Positions 9,382 to 16,924 of a stretch of 34,830 nucleotides of DNA are shown here, one piece after another. Source of the stretch: an uncultured Nocardioides sp. (GTDB taxonomy: Bacteria; Actinomycetota; Actinomycetes; Propionibacteriales; Nocardioidaceae); contig NZ_CADCUP010000113.1 of the NCBI RefSeq assembly GCF_902805925.1, positions 1 through 34,830 of the forward strand, written 5' to 3'. The position numbers were made by a program, and so were the translations under genes. Below the pieces are notes generated by a model. It saw nothing but the letters and a program-made list of their open reading frames with translations. It searched no databases and was not told where the DNA came from. How positions within the stretch are numbered: the first letter of the stretch is position 1; each line of letters starts with the position of its first letter.

Positions 9382-10077
9382 CTATCGCTGGTGGGGATCG
9401 GAGCTCAGGGTCCGCAGCTGCGTCCAGCGCCCTTCGGAGACGAAGCGGACCTCCCCGTCGACCACCGTGATCGCCGTCTGGTCGTCCAGCGCGTAGGCCG
9501 CATTCGGGATGCCGGCGGCCCACTGCTCCGCTTCGGCCATCGAGTTGCCCGGCATGCCGTCGGCAGCCAGGTGCGGGCAGATGGAGAAGTCGACGAGGCC
9601 CAGCGTGGTCTCATCGCCGGTGGGTGGCCGCCACTGGATGAAGTCGTCCCCGACGACGGGGGTCATGACCATGCTCCCCGCGCTGAGCCCCACCCAGACG
9701 GTCTCGCTCAACGAGGGCAGCAGGTCCGCCATCCCGGACTCGCGCATCCAGTGACACAGGTAGAGGACGTCACCGCCCGCGACGAGCAGAACATCGGTCT
9801 CGCGGACCAGCGGCACCCAATGCTCCTCGTCGATGCTGGGCAGCGCGGTCAGCTCCAGCACGCCGACGGACTTCCAGCCCAGGTCGACCATGGGGTTCTG
9901 GGAGTTGCCGCTGATGAACTGCCAAGCCCTCACTCCCGGGCCGACCATGGGATGCCCGTACTGCGCCGTGGGGATGCACAGCGCGGTGCACTCGTCGATC
10001 GGCCTTCCGAGGAGCTCGACGAGCGCGTCGCGGATGCTGGCGTTGGTCACGCCCCCGGACGTGAGAAGAAGTTTCAC
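9382..10077 (-). CDS. Peptidase S51 (dipeptidase E-like) family protein
   Basis: A 231-residue protein starting at GTG 10077 with AGGAG spaced six bases away. It begins MKLLLTSGGVTNASI, carries VLLVAGGDVLYLCHWM, and has the nucleophile elbow GLSAGSM with S132, followed by the SICPHLAADGMPGN segment expected to supply the catalytic histidine. This is the PepE/S51 pattern (Ser-His-acid, class-I-glutamine-amidotransferase-like fold). E. coli PepE cleaves Asp-Xaa dipeptides; many actinobacterial members are untested, so the substrate is not asserted. It stands alone: the neighbour downstream (sirtuin) is 119 bp away on the same strand and upstream is a 279-bp gap. Confidence 0.85.
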   Translation of the reverse strand: MKLLLTSGGVTNASIRDALVELLGRPIDECTALCIPTAQYGHPMVGPGVRAWQFISGNSQNPMVDLGWKSVGVLELTALPSIDEEHWVPLVRETDVLLVAGGDVLYLCHWMRESGMADLLPSLSETVWVGLSAGSMVMTPVVGDDFIQWRPPTGDETTLGLVDFSICPHLAADGMPGNSMAEAEQWAAGIPNAAYALDDQTAITVVDGEVRFVSEGRWTQLRTLSSDPHQR

Positions 10078-10356
10078 GGTGTCTCCTGACGTGAGTGTGA
10101 CCGATCTGGAGCGGTGACGGCGGCGGGCCGTCCGCTTGTGGCAGGAAGGCCTCGCCCCGGTTCCGACATATTCGACCAGATCTCGCCGAGGAAGCCCCCA
10201 CGCGGCGGTATGCCCTACGTCCTCATCCGGGCGTTGCTGCATCGCTATGGGGTGTTGGAACGAGCGGCGGCGGGGTGAGTTGCGTCCGCGTGGGACAGAC
10301 CCCCGGCCCCGGTGGCGACACCCGGTCGTGGGTCGAGAGCTTCGTGCAGGGTCGGG
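10078..10356. other. Intergenic stretch without a recognisable gene
   Basis: About 280 bp between the S51 peptidase start and the TetR stop. I see only short open frames, with no ribosome-binding site plus family match, no clear hairpin with a U-tract and no tRNA. It may hold the S51 promoter. Confidence 0.5.
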
Positions 10357-10911
10357 TCACCGTTGCGCCAGGGCGCGCACCGCGCGTTCGATGACGGGGC
10401 GCAGCTCGAGCGCGGGGTCGACGGTGAGCCGGTGCAGGAGCAGCCCGTCGGCGAGCGCCATGAGGGCCCTGGTCGCAGGCGTGGCATCGACGATGCCGAC
10501 GGCGGTGACCAGCCGCTCGGTCCACTGCTCGAACTCCCGACGCTGGCGCCGCAGCGGCTCACCGAGCTCGGGGTCGTCGGCGAGCTCGAGGAACAGGGCG
10601 TAGCGCGCGCGGGTGCGACTGGCGAACGGGCCGGTCTGCAGGTCGGCCATGGCGCACAAGCCGTCGACCAGGTCCTCGACCCGGGAGATCGCCGGCATCG
10701 CGGCCGGGTCGAAGTCGGAGCGCTCCCGGTCGGCGATCCAGTCGACGAGGCCGCCGAGCAGCGCCCTGCGGGTGCGGAACCAGTTCGAGGTCGAACCGGG
10801 CGGCAGGCCGGCTCGCGCGTCGACCCGCGCGTGGCTCAGGGCGCGCACGCCCTCCGAGCCGAGCAGCTCCACGGCCGCCTCCAGCGCGCGCTCCCGGGTG
10901 CCGGCAGGCAT
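10357..10911 (-). CDS. TetR-family transcriptional repressor
   Basis: A 184-residue protein with an N-terminal TetR helix-turn-helix: RERALEAAVELLGSEGVRAL, then HARVDARAGLPPGSTSNWF (recognition helix around residues 30-45), and a helical C-terminal ligand domain. Start is ATG 10911. It is divergent from the alpha/beta hydrolase at 10977, and the gap holds a perfect palindrome (10934-10951) overlapping both -10 elements. This makes it a very likely repressor of itself and of the hydrolase. The inducer is probably a substrate or product of the hydrolase, which is inference. Confidence 0.9.
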   Translation of the reverse strand: MPAGTRERALEAAVELLGSEGVRALSHARVDARAGLPPGSTSNWFRTRRALLGGLVDWIADRERSDFDPAAMPAISRVEDLVDGLCAMADLQTGPFASRTRARYALFLELADDPELGEPLRRQRREFEQWTERLVTAVGIVDATPATRALMALADGLLLHRLTVDPALELRPVIERAVRALAQR

Positions 10912-10933
10912 GGACGTCCCCCTCGCTCCAGGT

Positions 10934-10951
10934 CTACTATGAACATAGTAG
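10934..10951. promoter_or_regulatory. TetR operator overlapping two divergent -10 elements
   Basis: CTACTATG-AA-CATAGTAG is a perfect 8-bp inverted repeat with a 2-bp centre. Each arm contains TACTAT in the outward direction: 10935-10940 for the hydrolase and 10950-10945 for tetR. Transcription would begin 27-30 bases before each start codon. A dimer bound here would shut both promoters at once. Confidence 0.75.
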
Positions 10952-10976
10952 CCGCTGCTCAGTGAAGGGAGCCGCC

Positions 10977-11891
10977 ATGCCGCCGCCAGAGCCGCCCATC
11001 ACCCGCCCCGTCGGCGCGTCGGCTTGGTCGCCGGAGCTCCCGGAGGCCCCCGGCTTCGAGCACCTGGTCGTCGAGACGGCCGGCCTGAGGACACACGTCG
11101 CGACCATCGGCGAGGGCGAACCGGTCGTGCTGCTGCACGGGTTCCCCGAGCACTGGTGGCAGTGGCGCGCCGTGGCTCCCGCCATCGCCGCCCAGGGCTA
11201 CCGCGTCGTCTGCCCCGACCTGCGCGGAGCCGGCTGGACGGTCGCCGAGGATCCCCGCGTCGAGCGAGAGACCCGGCTCCACGACCTGCTCACCCTCCTC
11301 GCCGCCCTCGACATCGACCGTGCCCACCTCGTGTCCCACGACATGGGCGCCATCACCGCCATGCAGCTGACCTACGACCACCCCGAGCGCGTGCGCACGG
11401 CAGTGCAGCTGTCGGTGCCGCCGGGCTTCATGAGGTTCAGCCCGAAGACGCTGCCCGGCTTCCAGCACCTCCCCGCGCTCATCTGGCACCACCCGGGCGC
11501 ACCACTGCGGGGACTCTTCTCCGAGAGGTACGTCGCCCGCCCGATGTCCGAGGCAGTCATCGACGCCCACCTCGCCCCGATGCGCCGACCCGACATCGAC
11601 GCCGCGGTGCGTCCCCTGTGCCGCGGGATGGTCCTGGCCGAGGCGATGCGGATGGTGCGCGGCGCCTACCGCCGCCGGCGGCTCACGGTGCCGACCCTCG
11701 TGGTCTTCGGCCGCTGCGACCGGCCCTGGACGGAGGAGGTCCTGTCCGCCACCTGCCGCGACCCGCACAGGTACGCCGATCGCGTCGAGCTCGCCTACGT
11801 CGACGATGCCGCCCACTTCATCACCGACGACGCGCCGGACGCCGTCGCGGAGCTCGCGCTCGACTGGTTCCAACGAGCCGCGTCAGGGTGA
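10977..11891 (+). CDS. Alpha/beta hydrolase, epoxide hydrolase-like
   Basis: A 304-residue alpha/beta-fold enzyme. ATG 10977 is chosen because GGGAG lies five bases upstream; a GTG at 10962 is in frame but poorly placed. Key features: VVLLHGFPEHWWQW (HGxP oxyanion motif), the nucleophile elbow SHDMGA with Asp rather than Ser as nucleophile (D122), and DAAHFITDD near the C-terminus supplying the base histidine. HGFPE plus an Asp nucleophile points to soluble epoxide hydrolases; haloalkane dehalogenases are the close alternative. The gene is divergently arranged with a TetR repressor, suggesting inducible detoxification or catabolism. Confidence 0.88.
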   Translation: MPPPEPPITRPVGASAWSPELPEAPGFEHLVVETAGLRTHVATIGEGEPVVLLHGFPEHWWQWRAVAPAIAAQGYRVVCPDLRGAGWTVAEDPRVERETRLHDLLTLLAALDIDRAHLVSHDMGAITAMQLTYDHPERVRTAVQLSVPPGFMRFSPKTLPGFQHLPALIWHHPGAPLRGLFSERYVARPMSEAVIDAHLAPMRRPDIDAAVRPLCRGMVLAEAMRMVRGAYRRRRLTVPTLVVFGRCDRPWTEEVLSATCRDPHRYADRVELAYVDDAAHFITDDAPDAVAELALDWFQRAASG

Positions 11892-11908
11892 TCGCGCTCC
11901 CGGTGGCG

Positions 11909-12292
11909 TCACGCGACGCAGAACTCGTTGCCCTCCGGGTCCACCATGACGACGTGTGCGAGAACCGCGCCGTCGTGCTCCTCGCGGACGACGGTGGCGC
12001 CGAGGGCGACGAGCTCAGGCACCTTGGCCCGGATCAGTCGTTCTCGGGCCGGCATGTCCCACGGCCCTTCTCCGGCGACGCGGATGTCGATGTGGAGCCG
12101 GTTCTTGGCCGACTTCGTCTCGGGCACGCGCAGCCATCCGATGGCCGGCCCTCTGCCGTCGGGGTCGATGATCGATGCGCCGTCGGGGTCGTCGTACCCC
12201 GGCTCAGGCACGTAGCCGAGTGCCGCCGCCCAGAAGTCCGCCAGCCGTCGGGGATCGTTGGCGTCGCAGCCCAAGGTCCAGTGATTCGCCAT
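11909..12292 (-). CDS. VOC-superfamily (glyoxalase/bleomycin-resistance-like) protein
   Basis: A 127-residue protein from ATG 12292. It shows the actinobacterial glyoxalase-like pattern: MANHWTLGCDANDPRRLADF (with the ADFWAAALGY signature), DPDGRGPAIGWLRVPE, RLHIDIRVA and the terminal VVMVDPEGNEFCVA. The two halves give the paired beta-alpha-beta-beta-beta modules of the VOC fold. HID and the terminal NEF supply possible metal ligands, but no substrate can be assigned. It ends 17 bp from the convergent epoxide-hydrolase-like gene. Confidence 0.88.
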   Translation of the reverse strand: MANHWTLGCDANDPRRLADFWAAALGYVPEPGYDDPDGASIIDPDGRGPAIGWLRVPETKSAKNRLHIDIRVAGEGPWDMPARERLIRAKVPELVALGATVVREEHDGAVLAHVVMVDPEGNEFCVA

Positions 12293-12366
12293 GACGGCAT
12301 CCTAGGAGCTGCCCGTCCTTGCTCGGCCCGTGCACCGACGCTCCACACGCCGACGCCGCTGCGGCG

Positions 12367-12392
12367 GCATGTCCGGAGCGTCGGCTGGGTAT
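12367..12392 (+). promoter_or_regulatory. Sigma-B-like promoter motif before the SGNH hydrolase
   Basis: GCAT (12367-12370), a 16-bp spacer and GGGTAT (12387-12392). Transcription would begin near 12399, almost at the GTG start at 12402. That fits the absence of a ribosome-binding site and argues against the upstream ATG at 12369, which lies inside the motif. Confidence 0.4.
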
Positions 12393-12401
12393 CCACATCG
12401 G

Positions 12402-13109
12402 GTGAGCTCCTACGTTGCTCTGGGTGACTCGATCTCGATCGACGACTACGCCGGCGGGCCGGGCCGCGGCGGGGCGAGCCTGCTGGCGAGGAACCGGGAC
12501 GAGGACTTCCCGACCTGGAGCCGCCACGACCTCGCCCTGCCCTTACACCTCCTGGCGACGGACGGCGCGACCAGCCAGACCCTCCTCGAGCACCAGCTCC
12601 CCCGGTTGGAGCGCAGCAACCAGCGTCCCTCGGTGGTCACCGTGACTATCGGGGGCAACGACGTCCTGGGCTGGTACGGCGACACGGCAGGCGCCATACG
12701 CGCAGCCGACGCCGCTGTCGCGCGGACAGGCGACGCGCTCGACCGACTCATCCGCCTGGTGCCGGACGCCCGGATCGTGGTGGGCACGGTGTACGACCCG
12801 AGCGACGGAACCGGCGACGCCGCGAGCGTCGGGCTGCCGCCGTGGCCGGAGGTCGTCGACGTCCTCGGCCACGTCAACGCGGCCCTGCGGCAGCTCGCCG
12901 AGCAGCACGGTGCGGATGTTGCGGAGATCCATGCGAAGTTCCTCGGCCACGGGCTCGCCGCCGGCGACCCCGGACAGACTGAGGCTCGGCCGACGGACCG
13001 GAACCTCTGGTACTGCAACGTCATCGAGCCGAACGCCTGGGGAGCGAGCGCGGTGCGCGCGGCGTTCTGGGAGGCGCTCGGTCACCAGTCGCCGACGGAG
13101 GGCCCGTGA
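12402..13109 (+). CDS. SGNH/GDSL-family hydrolase with altered block V
   Basis: A 235-residue protein from GTG 12402; a longer version from ATG 12369 is possible but would overlap the promoter-like motif. Block I is YVALGDSIS with nucleophile S10, block II is around ATDGATSQTLL, and block III is TIGGND (G84-D87). Block V normally reads DxxHPN; here it reads NVIEPNAWG, with glutamate (E209) where the catalytic histidine is expected. The protein could use a non-standard triad or dyad, or be catalytically weak. The family covers esterases, lipases and carbohydrate esterases, so no substrate is given. There is no signal peptide, so it is cytoplasmic. Confidence 0.82.
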   Translation: MSSYVALGDSISIDDYAGGPGRGGASLLARNRDEDFPTWSRHDLALPLHLLATDGATSQTLLEHQLPRLERSNQRPSVVTVTIGGNDVLGWYGDTAGAIRAADAAVARTGDALDRLIRLVPDARIVVGTVYDPSDGTGDAASVGLPPWPEVVDVLGHVNAALRQLAEQHGADVAEIHAKFLGHGLAAGDPGQTEARPTDRNLWYCNVIEPNAWGASAVRAAFWEALGHQSPTEGP

Positions 13110-13186
13110 GCATCGGCACGAGAGCCGTCCTGGTCAGTCGTGCACGGTCCCGATGCGCCGCGCTCGGGGAAGGGTAGGTTGCGACG

Positions 13187-14143
13187 ATGAAGCCTTCCGT
13201 CGCCTCGTACTTCGACACCTCGTCGTGGGATCCGCGTGATGTGGTCTCGGGTGGCTCACGAATGGTGCCGATCACCACACCGGCCGGTGAGTTCCGGGTG
13301 TGGACCAAACGGGTGGGCAACAACCCCGACCTCAAGGTGCTGTTGCTGCACGGCGGCCCCGGAGCCACCGACGAGCTCTACGAGTGCTTCGACACCCGGT
13401 TCCCCGCAGCGGGCATCGAGTACTACTACTACGACCAGCTCGGGTCGTTCCGCAGCGATCAACCGGACGAGCCGCAGCTGTGGGACCTCGCGCGCTTCGT
13501 GGATGAGGTCGAGCAGGTCCGCAAGGCGCTGGCCCTCGACAGCAGCAACTTCGTGCTCCTCGGGCAGTCGTGGGGTGGGCTGTTGGCGTTGGAGTACGCC
13601 GTCCACCACCAGGACGAGCTCAAGGGCCTGGTGATCTCCAACATGATGTCGAGCACGCGGCTGTACAACGCCTATGCCGACGACGTGCTCATGCCGGCGA
13701 TGGACCAGGGCGTGCTCGCGGAGATCAAGCGGTTCGAGGCCGAGGGCATCACCGACGACCCCCGCTACGAGCAGCTGCTGATGGAGCACCACTACGCCCT
13801 GCACGTCTGCCGGTTGCCCGTCGAGGACTGGCCGGACCCGGTCACCCGGTCGCTCGGCCACATCAACCCGGCCGTCTACGTGCCGATGCAGGGCCCCAGC
13901 GAGCTGGGGCTGAGCGGCACCCTGGAGAGCTGGGACCGGTCCGAGGACCTGGCTGACGTCGACGTGCCCACGCTGGTCATCGGAGCCACCCACGACACGA
14001 TGGATCCCGTGCACCTGCAGTGGATGGCTGAGCAGCTACCACAGGGGCGCTACCTGCACTGCCCCGAAGGCAGCCACCTGGCGCAGTTCGACGACCCCGA
14101 GCACTACTTCCCGGGGTTGATCGACTTCCTGCAGTCACTGTGA
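13187..14143 (+). CDS. pip: Prolyl aminopeptidase-like alpha/beta hydrolase (peptidase S33)
   Basis: A 318-residue protein from ATG 13187; the upstream AGGG is a weak ribosome-binding site. It carries the S33 signatures: HGGPGATDELYE (H55 onward), YYYYDQLGSFRSD, the nucleophile elbow GQSWGG with S128, the acid in GATHD (D270) and the base histidine in GSHLAQFD (H297). These match proline iminopeptidases, which release N-terminal proline from short peptides. The same scaffold also includes amino-acid amidases and tripeptidyl peptidases, so activity is likely but specificity is less sure. It stands alone between the SGNH gene and a convergent DHFR-like gene 74 bp away. Confidence 0.88.
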   Translation: MKPSVASYFDTSSWDPRDVVSGGSRMVPITTPAGEFRVWTKRVGNNPDLKVLLLHGGPGATDELYECFDTRFPAAGIEYYYYDQLGSFRSDQPDEPQLWDLARFVDEVEQVRKALALDSSNFVLLGQSWGGLLALEYAVHHQDELKGLVISNMMSSTRLYNAYADDVLMPAMDQGVLAEIKRFEAEGITDDPRYEQLLMEHHYALHVCRLPVEDWPDPVTRSLGHINPAVYVPMQGPSELGLSGTLESWDRSEDLADVDVPTLVIGATHDTMDPVHLQWMAEQLPQGRYLHCPEGSHLAQFDDPEHYFPGLIDFLQSL

Positions 14144-14217
14144 AGCGGGCTGGCGACAGGCTGGTCCTTGTTCGCAACGACGGCAACACGTGCCGACAGG
14201 CGGCGGTATGCAGCGTC

Positions 14218-14832
14218 TTAGCGCGACACGTTGGCGAGAGGTCGGCACACGTGGACCACGTTGTCTGACCCCGCGAATCGCCGGACATCGAGAAGTTCGA
14301 AGTCGTGCTGCGCATCGAGGTAGCGCGTACCACCGCCCAGCCAGCGCGCACCGACCATCAGGTGCAGCTCGTCGACGAGCCCCAGGGCGAGCAGTCCGTT
14401 GACCATCACGCGACTGCCGAAGACGATGCACTCGCCCGGACGACCGGCGAGCGCGTCGGCAAGGTCGTCGCGAGGCACCAGCGTCGTGCGCGACCGCCAC
14501 GGGGACTCCTCGGTCAGGACGAGTGTGTCCGAGACGGCGAGCACGTCGACCTCGTCGTACCTGCGACTGATCGCCCGGCAGTCGTCGCTGAGCGCTTGGG
14601 CGATCATCGGGTCGGCGTCAACCGGCGCTGGCGGCTGGTGCTGGACGGTGGGCCAGTAGGCGCCGAAGAACTCGTACGACCGGGCACCGAGCAGCACAGT
14701 GTCGGCTGAGCTGATCCGTTCGAGGTTGTAGGCGTCGAATGCAGCATCCATGGGCAGATCCATGACACCCTGCTGCGGGCCCTCGGAGAACCCGTCCAGG
14801 GACACGATGCTCGAGACGATGACACGGGCCAC
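14218..14832 (-). CDS. Dihydrofolate reductase-like (RibD C-terminal domain) family protein
   Basis: A 204-residue protein from GTG 14832 with GAGGAG six bases upstream. Family features: MARVIVSSIVSLDGFSEGP, VLLGARSYEFFGAYWP, IVFGSRVMVNGLLALGL (nucleotide-binding region) and VDELHLMVGARWLGGGTRYL. This is the second DHFR-like protein in the window; it shares fold-level motifs with the one at 419 but is clearly divergent. As with that protein, NADPH binding is expected and the reaction is unknown. Confidence 0.85.
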   Translation of the reverse strand: MARVIVSSIVSLDGFSEGPQQGVMDLPMDAAFDAYNLERISSADTVLLGARSYEFFGAYWPTVQHQPPAPVDADPMIAQALSDDCRAISRRYDEVDVLAVSDTLVLTEESPWRSRTTLVPRDDLADALAGRPGECIVFGSRVMVNGLLALGLVDELHLMVGARWLGGGTRYLDAQHDFELLDVRRFAGSDNVVHVCRPLANVSR

Positions 14833-15299
14833 GACGGGCTCCTCTCGTTGGCGGGCAACCGCCCGCGGGTGGTGGATTCACACCTGAGACGAAGCCGGAC
14901 ACGGTTCCTCGACAAGCGGCGCGCCACTCGTTTGGCAGATACATGGATTTCAGCAGGATGGAGTTCGAGGGCGCGACCGTCGCAAGCCGGTCTTGCGACG
15001 TCTGTACACGAGGGTCGGGTCGCCGGTGGCCGGGCGTTCGAGGAGTGACCGGGGGATGGCCGTCGCCGGAGTCGCCGACCGCTACGGAGTCAGCACGGGC
15101 TGCACGTCGCGCGCAGCGAAAGGGGGGGATCTGGCCTGCCGATGTCGAATCAAGGCGGGTTGCCTCGATAGCGCCAACGCGACAGCCAACCGCCATCAAG
15201 CCGAGCACACAACGTCGAGGCGTCTGACTCAGTTCCGCGTGCGGCGGACACTGTGAACAGTTCGCCGCTGAGGTCGGCCACGACCCCGTGGGCGTCCTG
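14833..15299. other. Gene-poor stretch with transposase debris
   Basis: About 470 bp with no credible intact gene on either strand. Codon structure is lost compared with the neighbours. The middle part resembles a broken IS481-type transposase start (annotated separately). I see no terminal inverted repeats or target-site duplication. It may be the scar of an old insertion and deletion. Confidence 0.5.
15010..15222 (+). pseudogene. Degraded N-terminus of an IS481-like transposase
   Basis: In one frame the stretch starting near 15043 reads DRGMAVAGVADRYGVS, close to the helix-turn-helix of IS481-type transposases (GVPVxEVADRYGVSRQ). Further along, GDLACRCRIK resembles the following GLADRSRRP, and NRHQAEH resembles the CPHQ-xAE segment. 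Just upstream, GRAFEE followed by a stop, one frame away, resembles RAVLEV. The order is right but the frame is broken, the similarity is patchy and the DDE catalytic domain is absent. Borders are approximate. This is a judgement from motif order without a search. Confidence 0.4.
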
Positions 15300-15653
15300 T
15301 CACAGTGCGGTCTCTCCGTCGAGCGCGTAAACGGTCTGTTCACCGTCCATCATGTCCTCGAAGTACTTCATGTGTTCACGCGACGCGTCGGGCCCGTATG
15401 CCTCATCGAAAAGAGGCTCTAGGCTCCAGTCGTCCAGGGCCGAGGGCCCGTGAAAAAAGATGAGCCAGGCGCGGGTACACCCCTCGGGTTGATCGGCGGC
15501 CGGACGCATCAGGTGCCACATATCGGTTTGGTGCGGCCGAGCTTGAACCTCCGCGGGAACAACTACGTCACGCATGAACCTCTCGAAGTCGTCGTCTCTG
15601 CCTGCCTTGACGTAGGTGGCCAGCACGTAGCGCGGGGAGTCTGTCGTGGTCAT
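15300..15653 (-). CDS. Small protein, probable dimeric alpha/beta-barrel (EthD/ABM-like)
   Basis: A 117-residue protein from ATG 15653 with a strong AAGGAGGAG ribosome-binding site. It begins with a short strand, RYVLATYVKAGRDDDFERFM, then has MWHLMRPAADQPEG, RAWLIFFHGPSALDDWSLEP and a helical tail, SREHMKYFEDMMDGEQ. The strand-helix-strand-strand layout and the phrase about a 'FERFMRDVV' helix are typical of the small dimeric ferredoxin-like barrels (antibiotic-biosynthesis monooxygenase or EthD-like). I do not recognise a named family, so function is unassigned. It sits alone between transposase debris and a 301-bp gap. Confidence 0.7.
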   Translation of the reverse strand: MTTTDSPRYVLATYVKAGRDDDFERFMRDVVVPAEVQARPHQTDMWHLMRPAADQPEGCTRAWLIFFHGPSALDDWSLEPLFDEAYGPDASREHMKYFEDMMDGEQTVYALDGETAL

Positions 15654-15954
15654 GGTCTCCTCCTTCAGCGGCAACCTCGACCATGCCGCAACGTCTCGCA
15701 GGACGCAATGCCGGTGACAGTGCGCGTGACAAGTGAAGCCGAGGAAGGTGATGTTGCGGATGGGAGCGACCCCAGGCAACGAATTGGCTGCGAGTCGCCA
15801 CCACGCCCGGGAGGGAATTGCTGCCGGGTGCGCGGCGGAATGTCGCGCTCGTTCGCAGCCGGGACAGAGCTGAGCAACACGATGGCCGCGAGGTCCTGGC
15901 GGTGCTCGCAACAGCCGGGCACCGCCAGGTCCCGTTCCTCACGTGCAGGCGGAC
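15654..15954. other. Intergenic stretch between the barrel protein and the CPBP gene
   Basis: About 300 bp. It holds the promoter side of the barrel-protein gene and, next to the CPBP stop, the hairpin at 15895-15929. Short open frames here show no family resemblance and no good ribosome-binding site. Confidence 0.5.
15895..15929 (-). terminator. Hairpin downstream of the CPBP protease gene
   Basis: CCTGGCGGTGC (15895-15905) pairs perfectly with GCACCGCCAGG (15919-15929) across a 13-base loop. It lies 25 bases after the CPBP stop. There is no U-tract, as is common in high-GC actinobacteria, so termination is plausible but not certain. Confidence 0.5.
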
Positions 15955-16809
15955 CTACGCCACTGGCGACACCTCACGGGAGGACGTGTTCCTCGCTCTG
16001 GCGTCGGTGCGCCACACCTTGGCGCGGGCCAGGAACGCTGCTCCGACCACTGCCACGGCCGCGAATGTCGCGATCCCGCTCTCACCGGCGACGTAGGCCA
16101 GGTCGGCCTCTGAGGTGGCTACAACGGCACCGGCGCCGATGCCGAACGCGGTGTTGACCGCACCATGGGCCATGGCCACCGGCCAGACACTGTGGGTGCG
16201 GTCCCACAAGTATGCGTAGAAGACACCGCCCATGGTGATCGTGGCCACCACGATCGGGGCCACCAACCAGCGGCTGCCGTGCTCGTCGTACGTCGAGGCG
16301 ATCAGGAGCAGCGGCAGGTGGAAGCAGCCGTGTACGAACCCGGTGACGAGCGCAGCCCGGCGACGGCTGCTGAGCTGCTGGACCCTCGGCAGCAGGTAGC
16401 CGCGCCAGCCGATCTCCTCGGCGAGGAACAGGACGGTCATGAATACCAGCGTGCTAGCAAGATTCAGGCTCCAGACCGCGACGCCAGCCGACGTGAAGTC
16501 CAGGCTTCGCAGGTCCGCAACGTCGAGCACGAGGGCGACGCCGTACGCGCTGCCGGCCAGAAGCATGGGCACGACCAAGGCGAACGCCCACACGTGTGTG
16601 CCCGATCGGTTGAGTCCGAACTCGGCCCACACGGCGCGCCGCCTCCCGCGTGGGGTGACGGTGAACGTGATGAGGACCAGCGCCGCGATGGGCGCGAAGG
16701 CACTCAGCAGGACATTGATGCCGGCGTGCGGCATTGCCACGGCGATGCCGATGGCCAGTGAGAAGACGAGCGCGAGGTAGATCGTGGCTTCTCGAAGTGG
16801 TCGGGACAT
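15955..16809 (-). CDS. CPBP-family intramembrane glutamic protease
   Basis: A 284-residue polytopic membrane protein. ATG 16809 is chosen because GGAGG lies eight bases upstream; an in-frame start 48 bases earlier has no such site. The abortive-infection/CPBP signature is present: E131-E132 and R136 in AEEIGWRGYLLPR, the second-motif histidines in FVHGCFHLP and the C-terminal AHGAVNTAFG. Around seven to eight hydrophobic segments span the rest. Members are Rce1-type proteases involved in prenyl-protein or peptide maturation and, in bacteria, often in bacteriocin immunity or control of membrane signalling. It lies 115 bp downstream of a response regulator and kinase on the same strand, and may be part of that operon or its target. 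Confidence 0.88.
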   Translation of the reverse strand: MSRPLREATIYLALVFSLAIGIAVAMPHAGINVLLSAFAPIAALVLITFTVTPRGRRRAVWAEFGLNRSGTHVWAFALVVPMLLAGSAYGVALVLDVADLRSLDFTSAGVAVWSLNLASTLVFMTVLFLAEEIGWRGYLLPRVQQLSSRRRAALVTGFVHGCFHLPLLLIASTYDEHGSRWLVAPIVVATITMGGVFYAYLWDRTHSVWPVAMAHGAVNTAFGIGAGAVVATSEADLAYVAGESGIATFAAVAVVGAAFLARAKVWRTDARARNTSSREVSPVA

Positions 16810-16831
16810 GAGCGGAACCTCCGTATTGCTG

Positions 16832-16850
16832 AGCGGCCTGTCTGGCCGCT
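16832..16850 (-). terminator. Small hairpin between response regulator and CPBP gene
   Basis: AGCGGCC (16832-16838) pairs with GGCCGCT (16844-16850) around a 5-base loop, in the 115-bp gap and just before the CPBP ribosome-binding site. It could be a weak terminator, an mRNA processing site or a leader structure that lowers CPBP expression relative to the two-component genes. Confidence 0.35.
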
Positions 16851-16924
16851 TCACCAATCTCGCTGCCGACCGGAGTAGCGCACATCGGTCCGCGGTCCCG
16901 ATCCGGCGAGACCCGAGAGAGAGC

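Noticed and set aside
10203..10270. Short frame beginning MPYVLIRALLHRYGVLERAA
   Set aside because: Only 22 codons, no ribosome-binding site and no recognised family.
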